Below the pieces are notes generated by a model that was not told where the DNA came from, searched no databases, and worked only from the letters and a program-made list of their open reading frames with translations. The translations under genes were made by a program, and so were the position numbers. This document shows positions 1-5,944 of a stretch of 9,023 bases of DNA, piece after piece; positions within the stretch are counted from its first letter, which is position 1; each line of letters opens with the position of its first letter. The DNA is from MFZZ01 sp964610165 (lineage in GTDB: Bacteria; Patescibacteriota; Microgenomatia; UBA1406; GWC2-37-13): assembly GCA_964610165.1 (NCBI GenBank), contig CAZSUZ010000041.1, positions 1 to 9,023 of the forward strand, written 5' to 3'.

Positions 1-182
1 TCTCTCCATGGTTCAAATTGTCCCCATTGAAATGAAGCAATCTTTGGATTTTCTTCAAAGAACTTTAATGTTTCTTCTTTAAGAATAAGTTTTGATTTTT
101 CAACAAGAGCACGACGTTCTTTTTTAATTGCTTCGTTAGCTTCGGCGGCACTTGTTTTTAGTTTGTCTGCTGTATTAGTCAT
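1..182 (-). CDS. 5'-portion of a small hypothetical protein, running off the left edge
   Basis: The frame opens at ATG 182-180 and stays open to the window edge, giving the first 60 residues. It begins MTNTADKLKT, has a charged Lys/Glu-rich helical N-terminus (about residues 15-45), and ends in a segment with W53, Q55, P58 and W59. The start overlaps the end of the upstream 148-aa gene by 8 nt (ATGACTAA), which fits translational coupling. The pattern K-x-F-F/L-F-x3-P-x(6)-W-x-Q-x2-P matches the 148-aa neighbour around its residues 35-55, so the two look like tandem paralogues. I do not recognise a function. The C-terminal part lies outside the window. Confidence 0.75.
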   Translation of the reverse strand, partial: MTNTADKLKTSAAEANEAIKKERRALVEKSKLILKEETLKFFEENPKIASFQWGQFEPWR

Positions 183-621
183 GGTCGTATTCGTTAACTT
201 CTATTCCTTTTCTAGAAACAACAACCTCTACGTGATTGCCAAACATAGCTCTATAAGTATCATCATCAATACTTGTCAAGACAGAAATAACTTGTTTTTC
301 TATCTCTTGTGCTTTTTTTAGTTTATCTTTATCATCATATCTTTGACTTGAAACTTCTTCCGCTCCCTCTTCTTCATATAAAGACATTTCATCTTTAAAA
401 ACTAATTCAGGATAATCTGTATTTGCAGAAAAGACACATTCATCTCCATCGTTAAAATAAGGAGTATATTGTGTCCATGTAATTATTTCTAAATCAGGAT
501 ATATATTAAATAATTCCTTTATTGATTCTGAAAAAAGCTCTTTAGATTTTTTCTCTAAATCTTCTTTCAGAGTTTTTAATTTTTCTCGTGTTTCCTTTAC
601 TTTTTGCTTTATATCTGACAT
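175..621 (-). CDS. 148-aa hypothetical acidic protein
   Basis: The protein has a Lys/Glu-rich probable coiled coil (about residues 1-34), then a segment WTQYTPYFNDGDECVF (about 49-64), and an acidic C-terminal half with a second charged helix near residues 97-110. I have an impression of similar WTQYTPYFNDG segments in uncharacterised phage and bacterial proteins, but no function is known to me. The start at 621 lies about 27 bases below a sigma70-like -10 hexamer at 648-653. The leader is A-rich and has no Shine-Dalgarno. It is the first gene of a short transcription unit and overlaps the next gene by 8 nt. That next gene appears to be a paralogue, which suggests a duplicated family. Confidence 0.85.
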   Translation of the reverse strand: MSDIKQKVKETREKLKTLKEDLEKKSKELFSESIKELFNIYPDLEIITWTQYTPYFNDGDECVFSANTDYPELVFKDEMSLYEEEGAEEVSSQRYDDKDKLKKAQEIEKQVISVLTSIDDDTYRAMFGNHVEVVVSRKGIEVNEYDHD

Positions 622-647
622 ATTTTTTTTGTTAATTTATAATTAAT

Positions 648-676
648 AGTATAACATACTTTATCAAATTTATCAA
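648..676 (-). promoter_or_regulatory. sigma70-like promoter for the 148-aa gene
   Basis: On the minus strand a TTGATA -35 box (676-671) is followed after exactly 17 bases by a TATACT -10 box (653-648). Transcription would begin near 640-642, leaving a leader of about 20 nt before ATG 621. It lies in the only gap of about 60 bases in the left half of the window, between the VWA gene stop (683) and the 148-aa start. No terminator hairpin is visible ahead of it, so read-through from the upstream operon is also possible. Confidence 0.65.
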
Positions 677-682
677 GTGCAT

Positions 683-1921
683 TTATTTACTCATGAACGG
701 TATAACAGTTCCAAATGGTACTTGGGACATCATTGAATCTGATTGTTGCTTTGACATAATTTGAGATCTTACAAGCCAATACACAGGAAATTCTGGCGCT
801 TCATGGGGAAAGCTTCCCTCAGTATCAGTAAAATAAAATAGAGCTTTTGGTCTTAATTGTCTTTTTTTTATTTCATCAAAAACTGGTATAAAATCTGTTC
901 CTCCCCATCCTGTAAATCCAAAATCATTAAAATCAGCAGACTTCAAGTCTATCTGCTGAAACGAATGTACCTTGGCATCACAAACAGTAATCCATCCTTC
1001 AAGATTATAAAAGTTTTCAAATAAATTTATAGTCTCCTGAACATATGCGTGTAGGTCTTCTTGACTAATAGATCCAGATGTATCATATGCAAAAACAACA
1101 TCTTTTAATTTATCTTGAGAATATAAATTTGGGAGATAGAAATCAGACTCTAAAAATCTTCTATCTGGAGAGCTGAAGTCATAATCTGTTTCGTCTTCAG
1201 ATAATAAGTTTTTAACAAGCTCTGACCAATTAATAGTGGGAATATAATATTTTTTTTCTATAATTCTTTTAAGATTACCAGGAATATCTCCTTGTGTTTG
1301 GTGTATCGCCTGATCTAATTTCTTTGCCCAATTGTCTTGAATACGTTTTTTTTCTGCTTCAGATTTCTCTTTTTTAAACATCTTCTTAATTGGATTTTTT
1401 TCTTTATCTCCTTGACCGTCCCACTCTTTCTTATCGCACCAGCTTTGCTCTTGCGGAGTTGATTCTCCTTGGCCCTTTCCACTTTGTTTACTACTCTTTC
1501 CTTTACCTGATTTATTTTGATTCTTAAATCTTTTTTTAAGTAATTCATATATTTCATCAGCAGACAAACCAACATATCTCATATCAATAAGAGTTCCTTT
1601 TGGTAGTGGAAAGTTGTCAACCACTGTTGGGTTGATTGCATAGTCGGTTGCCATATTCCAAAGTAATGGATCTCTTTCCTTTCTTCTCCATAAATGTTCA
1701 AAAGCACAATGCAATATCTCATGAAGAACAACACCGTTCAATTCATCATCTCGTAATGAGTCAACAAATTTTTCATTGTAAACAACATCTTCCCCATCAG
1801 TTCCCATTGTGGGAACATTATCGTCTTTTCTCACTGTAAGTCCATATGCCAATGCAGTGAAAAAAGGCTGACAGTCTGAGACACTTTTAATTGCGTTTCT
1901 AATTCGTTGTTCTGTTGTCAT
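683..1921 (-). CDS. VWA-domain protein with N-terminal zincin-like (HEXXH) domain, MoxR partner
   Basis: This 412-aa protein has two parts. The N-terminal part (about 1-130) carries HEILH at 67-71 with a further His at 76, a zinc-metallopeptidase-like helix. This arrangement fits the DUF2201/VWA-like putative metallopeptidase family. A hydrophilic linker rich in Lys, Gln, Ser, Gly and Glu spans about 133-200. The C-terminal part (about 270-385) is a von Willebrand A fold with a complete MIDAS: DTSGS at 280-284, the GGT threonine at 342 and the FTD aspartate at 366. VWA proteins of this type usually work as substrate or metal-binding adaptors of MoxR AAA+ ATPases. The ATPase gene lies directly upstream and overlaps this start by ATGA (1918-1921), which suggests coupled translation and a stable complex. 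Whether the zincin site is catalytic cannot be told from sequence. Confidence 0.9.
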   Translation of the reverse strand: MTTEQRIRNAIKSVSDCQPFFTALAYGLTVRKDDNVPTMGTDGEDVVYNEKFVDSLRDDELNGVVLHEILHCAFEHLWRRKERDPLLWNMATDYAINPTVVDNFPLPKGTLIDMRYVGLSADEIYELLKKRFKNQNKSGKGKSSKQSGKGQGESTPQEQSWCDKKEWDGQGDKEKNPIKKMFKKEKSEAEKKRIQDNWAKKLDQAIHQTQGDIPGNLKRIIEKKYYIPTINWSELVKNLLSEDETDYDFSSPDRRFLESDFYLPNLYSQDKLKDVVFAYDTSGSISQEDLHAYVQETINLFENFYNLEGWITVCDAKVHSFQQIDLKSADFNDFGFTGWGGTDFIPVFDEIKKRQLRPKALFYFTDTEGSFPHEAPEFPVYWLVRSQIMSKQQSDSMMSQVPFGTVIPFMSK

Positions 1922-2982
1922 ATGTTTGTATTGTATACTTCTTGTATTTTTTCACGATTTTCTTTAAGAAACGAATCGATAGTCTTTTTTTCCTCTGCGT
2001 TCAACTGCTTCTCAAAAACTGAAAAATATTCATCTGAGATAGTGCCCTGAAGTCTTCTTTTTAAAACAGCTTGAATAACAGCTTGTCGTGCAGAAACTTC
2101 TTTCGATCCACTTGGCATATCTAATTCTCCTGTGTTTAAGAATTTTTCTATAATTATTTTAATTTTTCTAAAGCTTACATCTCCTAAGTGCTTAATAAAT
2201 TCTTTTCCTGTTGCTGTTCCGATTGCAGACACAATAACAGTTTCTAAATCTTGTGGAACTTTTTCATTTAAATCTTCTTCGTCTGTTGGTCCTTCATATT
2301 CAAACGCATTCAACAGTTCAGAAACGAAAGACCATGAACGAGGAGATGGAAAAGCTTTCTCATTTCCTTTTGGCATCTGAAAAAGATGGGTAGGTCTTGC
2401 AAATATAAAGCTTGTAACTTCTTCTCGCACTCCATTTTCTTTTGCCCAATGTCCCCATGATCCAAGTTCAGGAACAATAGTAAAATGTACAAATCTATTA
2501 GCAAGTGGAGCAGGAAGTTTATACACATTTGCTTTATCAACTTCTCTATTTCCTGCTGCAACAATTCTCCAATGAGATGGGAATGTGTAATCACCAACTC
2601 TTTTATCTAAAATTAATTGATACGCGGCAGCTTGAACAGCAAGAGGAGCCAAATTAATTTCATCTAAAAATAAGATTCCCTTCTTTTTGTGTTTTTTGTT
2701 TGGAAGAAAAGCTGGAGTAAACCATTCTGCCAATCGATTATCACGATCGATAACAGGAAGTCCTCGAAGATCAACAGGATTTAACAGAGATAAACGCAAA
2801 TCAATCAAATCATAATCTTCTGTTTTGCAGATATGTCTTATCAGGGTAGATTTACCAATACCTGGTGGTCCCCATAAAAAAGGAACAATGTTTGTTTTTA
2901 ATACGTTTTTGAGTATGCTTTCTGCTTTTTCGATTGTTAAAGCTTCTGCTACTGCCTGTTGGTCTGATCCTTGACTATCCAT
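1918..2982 (-). CDS. MoxR-type AAA+ ATPase
   Basis: This 354-aa ATPase has Walker A GPPGIGKST at 38-46, Walker B ILFLDEIN at 103-110, a sensor-1 Asn in AAGNRE (N145), an arginine-finger region PLANRF (R163) and a sensor-2-like SPRSW (R215). The C-terminal part (about 240-354) is helical and is the likely lid and partner-binding region. MoxR ATPases typically form hexamers that remodel proteins or insert cofactors together with VWA-domain partners. The adjacent VWA/zincin gene overlaps it by 4 nt. The start at 2982 follows the JAMM gene stop by 9 bases and has no Shine-Dalgarno. The substrate is unknown; the upstream JAMM and 277-aa proteins are candidates for the same pathway. Confidence 0.92.
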   Translation of the reverse strand: MDSQGSDQQAVAEALTIEKAESILKNVLKTNIVPFLWGPPGIGKSTLIRHICKTEDYDLIDLRLSLLNPVDLRGLPVIDRDNRLAEWFTPAFLPNKKHKKKGILFLDEINLAPLAVQAAAYQLILDKRVGDYTFPSHWRIVAAGNREVDKANVYKLPAPLANRFVHFTIVPELGSWGHWAKENGVREEVTSFIFARPTHLFQMPKGNEKAFPSPRSWSFVSELLNAFEYEGPTDEEDLNEKVPQDLETVIVSAIGTATGKEFIKHLGDVSFRKIKIIIEKFLNTGELDMPSGSKEVSARQAVIQAVLKRRLQGTISDEYFSVFEKQLNAEEKKTIDSFLKENREKIQEVYNTNI

Positions 2983-2991
2983 AAAATTAAA

Positions 2992-3444
2992 TTAACTTGT
3001 AAAACTAATATTAATGAGCATTTGTTGCCATTCGTTCAAATCTGCAATTCCTTCGTTTGTTACTTCTTGTTTTTCCTGTATTATAGTAAACTCTCTTTGT
3101 GTTCCCTTTTTCCAAAATTCTTTTGGTTGTAAATAACTTAAAAAAGTGGTTTCAGTTATTATGGCATCATAATATAAATCCTCAACCACAATTGTACTCA
3201 TGCGAATTGGGTAAGGATAAAGAGCAAATGCCCATGTCTTCATAGTTTGAATATCACGACTACTTAATTCAGTCATTCCTGGAGGATGTACATGTGCGAA
3301 TTTATATACAATCCCAGGATTCGTTTTATGAAATTGCCATATCATTTCTTCAGGAAAATCTACTTGTCCTGGTGTGCCTGTTAAAATGGTAAGTGCATAG
3401 TTTTGTGGTGTTATTATTGCACCTGACTCTTTTAAATATTTCAT
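2992..3444 (-). CDS. JAMM/MPN (JAB) family metalloprotease-like protein
   Basis: The 150-aa protein contains HVHPPGMTELSSRD at residues 51-64. This matches the JAMM signature H-x-H-x7-S-x2-D, with zinc ligands H51, H53 and D64 and the supporting S61. The upstream catalytic Glu is probably E32 or E33. JAMM proteins cleave isopeptide or peptide bonds; bacterial and phage examples include deubiquitinase-like proteases, sulfur-carrier-processing enzymes and tail-assembly peptidases. The context is an operon with a MoxR ATPase, a VWA/zincin protein and an unknown 277-aa protein rather than tail genes, which argues for a processing role within that module. The start follows the 277-aa gene with a one-base gap (TAA-T-ATG). 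No E1, E2 or ubiquitin-like protein can be recognised beside it. Confidence 0.82.
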   Translation of the reverse strand: MKYLKESGAIITPQNYALTILTGTPGQVDFPEEMIWQFHKTNPGIVYKFAHVHPPGMTELSSRDIQTMKTWAFALYPYPIRMSTIVVEDLYYDAIITETTFLSYLQPKEFWKKGTQREFTIIQEKQEVTNEGIADLNEWQQMLINISFTS

Positions 3445-3445
3445 A

Positions 3446-4279
3446 TTATTCGTGAGTTATATGTAATGGCATATCGTCTTGATATGTTTTTGCTAAATTT
3501 ATAATAGAATTCATTGAATGTTCTCTATCGTGTCCCGAAAGACAAAATCCTGCATTTAATATTCTCATTTCTTTATTAATAACACTTTTAACAGTTTGTC
3601 CTCCTAATTTCCAAACAACTAGAAAGTTCGATCCCTGCTCTTCATATCGTATAAATGTGCCATTTGCTCTTTCTATTACCTCTTTTAGTCGGACGGAAAA
3701 ACTCTTCTTAATGTATTGAGCCCAGTCAGTTTGCTTATCCTCCGCGAAGGCAAAGACTTTAAGTTCATGTAAACTTTCCAAGAGCTCATTTCGCAAGAGA
3801 CAGAGCAAAAAATAATATCTGAGTTCGGGAGTAACCCCTTGCACATCTGACAACGATTTTCTGTCTGTAAAAGCTTCTCTAATTCTTTGTATAACTTGTT
3901 GTTTATTTGAGATTTTTGTGTCATAAAAATAATATCTCCCGTCTTCCCACTTTACTATTTCTACTTCTTGAAATAGTGACACATCTAAAAAATTAACTTC
4001 TAGCTTATCTTGTTTTCCATTTCTAAAAAAAACATCAAAATTTTCAGGAACTAGCTCTGTTCCTATTGGATAACCAGTTATCTTTTTAAGCGGTTCCAAT
4101 GTCTTTACAATTTCAAACTGTGATGCTTTCTTTAAAACAGAAGCTGTGTCTCCAAGATTAATTTTGTACCACCCATCTTCTACATTTAGATTAATCTTTC
4201 TACCATTATATTTACCCGTTTTTTTAATAATGGGAACAATAACTTGCTTTATTTCTGTAAATCTATCAAGGTTAATCAT
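3446..4279 (-). CDS. 277-aa hypothetical protein of the JAMM/MoxR/VWA operon
   Basis: I do not recognise this family. The N-terminal half appears beta-rich, with short segments such as DGWYKINLGD (about 35-44) and EDGRYYFYD (about 111-119). A helical segment with PELRYYFLLCLLRNELLESL follows at about 150-169. The C-terminal part alternates strands and charged helices. No catalytic motif, signal peptide or membrane segment is visible. The start overlaps the preceding gene by 8 nt (ATGATTAA), and the stop lies one base before the JAMM start, so it is almost certainly co-expressed with the JAMM protease and may be its partner or substrate. A remote E2-like or adaptor fold is conceivable, but I cannot support it from sequence. 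Confidence 0.8.
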   Translation of the reverse strand: MINLDRFTEIKQVIVPIIKKTGKYNGRKINLNVEDGWYKINLGDTASVLKKASQFEIVKTLEPLKKITGYPIGTELVPENFDVFFRNGKQDKLEVNFLDVSLFQEVEIVKWEDGRYYFYDTKISNKQQVIQRIREAFTDRKSLSDVQGVTPELRYYFLLCLLRNELLESLHELKVFAFAEDKQTDWAQYIKKSFSVRLKEVIERANGTFIRYEEQGSNFLVVWKLGGQTVKSVINKEMRILNAGFCLSGHDREHSMNSIINLAKTYQDDMPLHITHE

Positions 4280-4547
4280 TTAATATTTTTAGTATTTCTT
4301 GTAACTGCTTCTCTTCTTTGTTTTTTTTTAATTCATTATATACTTTAGAGACTGCGGATTTTAGTTTGAGATTATCAAAAAAACCAAACTTTAATTCATA
4401 AGGTCTCCAGACTCCTGATAAATTTGAATCTGTCCATAGCTCAAGTTTTGTTTCTTTATATCTTATAACTAAATATTCAATTCTCCAATCTTCAGGTTTT
4501 TTTAATTTTTCTAACAAACTATTTAAAATTTTCTTTTTAATTTCCAT
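4272..4547 (-). CDS. 91-aa hypothetical protein (98 aa if started at 4568)
   Basis: This small basic protein starts MEIKKKILNSLLEKL and has a central segment LELWTDSNLSGVWRPYELKFG, followed by a Lys-rich helical C-terminus. No known domain is recognised. I prefer ATG 4547 because its context AAATAATATGG is identical to that of the 34-aa gene at 5943 and resembles the TAATATG starts of other genes here. The upstream ATG at 4568 directly abuts the 3' strand of a structured RNA helix (4569-4582) and would be poorly accessible if the RNA is not cleaved. It is the first gene after the structured RNA array and overlaps the 277-aa gene by 8 nt. Confidence 0.7.
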   Translation of the reverse strand: MEIKKKILNSLLEKLKKPEDWRIEYLVIRYKETKLELWTDSNLSGVWRPYELKFGFFDNLKLKSAVSKVYNELKKNKEEKQLQEILKILND

Positions 4548-4568
4548 ATTATTTATTGTAATAAACAT

Positions 4569-4666
4569 AATAAATAGGCAGGTTTAAGGAGAAACTACGA
4601 ATAACTACCACTCCTTAATTAAGCACAATAACGGTAGGTCGTCTATGCTACCCCTGCTTATTTATT
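4569..4666 (-). ncRNA. structured RNA unit 3 (Y-RNA-like candidate)
   Basis: The ends of this 98-nt element pair. 4653-4666 pairs with 4569-4582 as 8 bp, then a single A.C mismatch on the minus strand (4659/4577 region), then 5 bp GCAGG/CCUGC. Inside are two hairpins: GGUAG/CUACC (4648-4652 with 4633-4637, 10-nt loop), stacked directly on the closing helix, and UUAAGGAG/CUCCUUAA (8 bp, 4611-4618 with 4584-4591, 19-nt loop). The loop of the second hairpin contains GGUAG and could pair alternatively with CUACC of the first. After the 5' strand comes GGGGUAGCAU, similar to the other units. The strand is inferred from the rest of the array, because the single mismatch here would be a G.U on plus. 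It may also act as a 5' leader structure for the gene at 4547. Confidence 0.6.
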
Positions 4667-4672
4667 GTTTTT

Positions 4673-4783
4673 AAAAGTACTCATGGTGGAGCGCTTCCAT
4701 CGCAGGTAATTCCTAACTTTACTCGTCAGCAAAGCCGCTTCTAAAGCTCTTTATGGAACTATCACGCCCCCATCAATACTCTA
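4673..4783 (-). ncRNA. structured RNA unit 2 (duplicate of unit 1 closing helix)
   Basis: On the minus strand the 5' end AGUAUUGAUGG pairs with the 3' end CCAUGAGUACU. That gives 6 bp (4775-4780 with 4676-4681), a G.G 1x1 mismatch (4774/4682), then AUGG/CCAU. Nested within are UAGUUCC/GGAAUUA (4755-4761 with 4707-4713, one G.U) and AGCUUU/AAAGUU (4743-4748 with 4715-4720, one G.U). The G.U pairs would be A.C on the plus strand, which fixes the RNA strand as minus. The closing sequences are nearly the same as in unit 1, including the G.G mismatch, so this looks like a duplicated module with a diverged interior. GGGGGCGUGAU follows the 5' strand. No open reading frame with protein-like sequence occupies it. 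Confidence 0.6.
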
Positions 4784-4789
4784 ATTTTT

Positions 4790-4973
4790 TTAAAGTACTC
4801 ATTAAGAGTGTCTACGTTCTAAATGCGATTTCGCTATTTTTATCTACAGAATTGCACTGTATCCCTGTTTTTATGTGTTTTATTTTCTATCAGTTTTGCA
4901 CCTCTGCTTTCCCACCTATTTTCATAGGTATCAGGTATACGCTTCCCCATAGACACTCTCAATCAATACTTAA
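4790..4973 (-). ncRNA. structured RNA unit 1
   Basis: This is the largest unit, closed by a very long helix. AAGUAUU/AGUACUU pairs 4965-4971 with 4793-4799, extended by UU/AA across one bulge. A G.G 1x1 mismatch follows (4964/4800), then 16 continuous pairs between 4948-4963 and 4801-4816. Two of these 16 pairs are G.U on the minus strand and would be A.C on the plus strand. Inside are a 6-bp hairpin with a GAAA tetraloop (4914-4929, loop 4920-4923), a 5-bp hairpin with a 7-nt loop (4845-4861) and A-rich single-stranded stretches. GGGGAAGCGUAU follows the 5' strand. It resembles no riboswitch, RNase P, tmRNA or SRP RNA that I know. It may be co-transcribed with the SPFH gene and processed, as no separate promoter is clear. 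Confidence 0.65.
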
Positions 4974-4976
4974 CTC

Positions 4977-5002
4977 CTACCTGACCCCTAAGGATCAAGT
5001 AG
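4977..5002 (-). ncRNA. 11-bp hairpin at the head of the structured RNA array
   Basis: On the minus strand CUACUUGAUCC (5002-4992) pairs with GGGUCAGGUAG (4987-4977) across a UUAG tetraloop. All 11 positions pair, two of them as G.U; on the plus strand these two would be A.C. It begins 7 bases after the SPFH stop codon. No U-tract follows, so it is not an ordinary intrinsic terminator. It may be a 5' domain of the array, a processing site or a transcript-stabilising hairpin at the SPFH 3' end. Confidence 0.6.
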
Positions 5003-5009
5003 CAAATAA

Positions 5010-5807
5010 TTATTGCGCAACATTAAAGAATGGAATTGCTCCACCCAATACTGTTTGTGGTAACTGTCCATTCCATCGCTTTGCCTTTTCAAGTTCAATA
5101 AGATTTTGATTTTGACTCAAAGCTTCTGTTTGAATTCGAATTGACTCTGCTTCTGCCTTAGCAGTTTCTATCTTCTGTTGAGCTTGATACTTAACAGATT
5201 CTAATTTGTTCTTCTGTGCCTGTGCTTCTTGTTCTGCTGTTACTTTTGCTTCAATTGCGGCATTAAATTCTTCTGAGAAGTTAATGTCTGTAAAAGAGAT
5301 GTCTTCAATTATTGCAACGTTTCCAACTCTTTCTCTCAAGTTTTGAATTGCGAGATTGCGAACAGTTTCTCTATTCTTTTGGAAGTCGATCGCTGTTGAT
5401 TTGGAAACAGATTCTTTAATTGCGTCTGGTCCTTTTGTTGAAATGTAATTCAACTCAACTGCGTTTTGATCACCTATCATTTGATACGTTTTATTCACAG
5501 TTTTAGGGTTTATTCTCCAGTTAATCTTAGCTGTGAAAGTCACAACTTGAGAATCTGAAGATCCAGCTACTCCTTTAATTTCAGAAGTATTTGTCTTAAC
5601 GTTTATTATTTTTATTTCATCTTGAAAAGGGGTTCTCCAATGAAAACCTTCTTCAAGAATTTTTTCTTGAACACTTCCAAGTTTCATTACAACTCCTCGT
5701 TCTCCAGCATTAATGATGGTAAACGGAAGAAGAGCAATAATAATAAAAATTATTACGAATATAGATACTACGCCAATACCAATTTTAAGACCTGTAAAAT
5801 CGTTCAT
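5010..5807 (-). CDS. SPFH/band 7 (prohibitin-like) membrane protein
   Basis: The 265-aa protein has an N-terminal hydrophobic segment (about residues 7-32), an SPFH/band 7 domain (about 33-190, including GERGVVMKLGSVQEKILEEG) and an Ala/Glu/Gln-rich coiled coil (about 185-240). A prohibitin-like tail, KRWNGQLPQTVLGG, follows. Prohibitin-like proteins build large ring or cage assemblies on membranes and often regulate membrane proteases such as FtsH. In phages they may guard host membrane proteolysis, as lambda CIII and T4 factors do by other means (inference). I chose ATG 5807 over the in-frame GTG at 5816 because a strong AAGGGGGTG ribosome-binding site (5822-5814) ends 6 bases before it and includes that GTG. 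It is the only gene here with a clear Shine-Dalgarno. Confidence 0.92.
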   Translation of the reverse strand: MNDFTGLKIGIGVVSIFVIIFIIIALLPFTIINAGERGVVMKLGSVQEKILEEGFHWRTPFQDEIKIINVKTNTSEIKGVAGSSDSQVVTFTAKINWRINPKTVNKTYQMIGDQNAVELNYISTKGPDAIKESVSKSTAIDFQKNRETVRNLAIQNLRERVGNVAIIEDISFTDINFSEEFNAAIEAKVTAEQEAQAQKNKLESVKYQAQQKIETAKAEAESIRIQTEALSQNQNLIELEKAKRWNGQLPQTVLGGAIPFFNVAQ

Positions 5808-5813
5808 ATATAA

Positions 5814-5822
5814 CACCCCCTT
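5814..5822 (-). promoter_or_regulatory. strong ribosome-binding site of the SPFH gene
   Basis: AAGGGGGTG on the minus strand matches the canonical AAGGAGGTG at 8 of 9 positions and ends 6 bases before ATG 5807. It decides the start and contrasts with all other genes in the window, whose starts lack a recognisable Shine-Dalgarno. Confidence 0.75.
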
Positions 5823-5838
5823 CCCAATTTAAAAACTA

Positions 5839-5943
5839 TTATTTTCTTTTTTTCGTCTTTCTTAAAAATACATAGAACACAATTGTAAGTGCTCCACACA
5901 AAATTAAAAAATAAAAAAAGTTTAAAATTATTATTCGTGCCAT
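5839..5943 (-). CDS. 34-aa single-pass membrane microprotein
   Basis: The frame from ATG 5943 to TAA 5839 encodes MARIIILNFFYFLILCGALT followed by IVFYVFLRKTKKRK. The central part, about residues 4-27, is a hydrophobic membrane-spanning segment, and the last eight residues are strongly basic, predicting a cytoplasmic C-terminus. It begins one base after the stop of the 164-aa gene (TAA-T-ATG), the same junction used by the JAMM and 103-aa genes. Its start context AAATAATATGG is identical to that of the gene at 4547. It sits directly ahead of the SPFH membrane protein and may act with it. Similarly short membrane proteins often modulate larger membrane complexes. The function is unknown. Confidence 0.65.
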   Translation of the reverse strand: MARIIILNFFYFLILCGALTIVFYVFLRKTKKRK

Positions 5944-5944
5944 A

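Noticed and set aside
4722..4729. CUGACGAG on the minus strand, resembling a hammerhead ribozyme core
   Set aside because: The required GAAA segment and flanking stems I to III are not present; the segment lies inside the loop region of unit 2.
4673..4802. CRISPR-like or transposon repeats from the recurring AAAGTACTCAT (plus strand)
   Set aside because: Only two copies occur, with unequal spacing and inside matched RNA helices; no direct target duplications or transposase are present.
4977..5002. Intrinsic terminator after the SPFH gene
   Set aside because: The hairpin is strong but has no following U-tract on the minus strand; the next bases are GAGUUAAG.
4569..5009. tRNA, tmRNA, RNase P, SRP RNA or a known riboswitch in the gene-free stretch
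   Set aside because: No T-loop with acceptor stem and CCA, and none of the conserved core sequences of these classes, could be found on either strand.
4753..5109. Plus-strand open frame of 118 codons across the gene-free stretch
   Set aside because: Its sequence is not protein-like, it runs antisense into the SPFH gene, and the strong minus-strand RNA helices explain the region.
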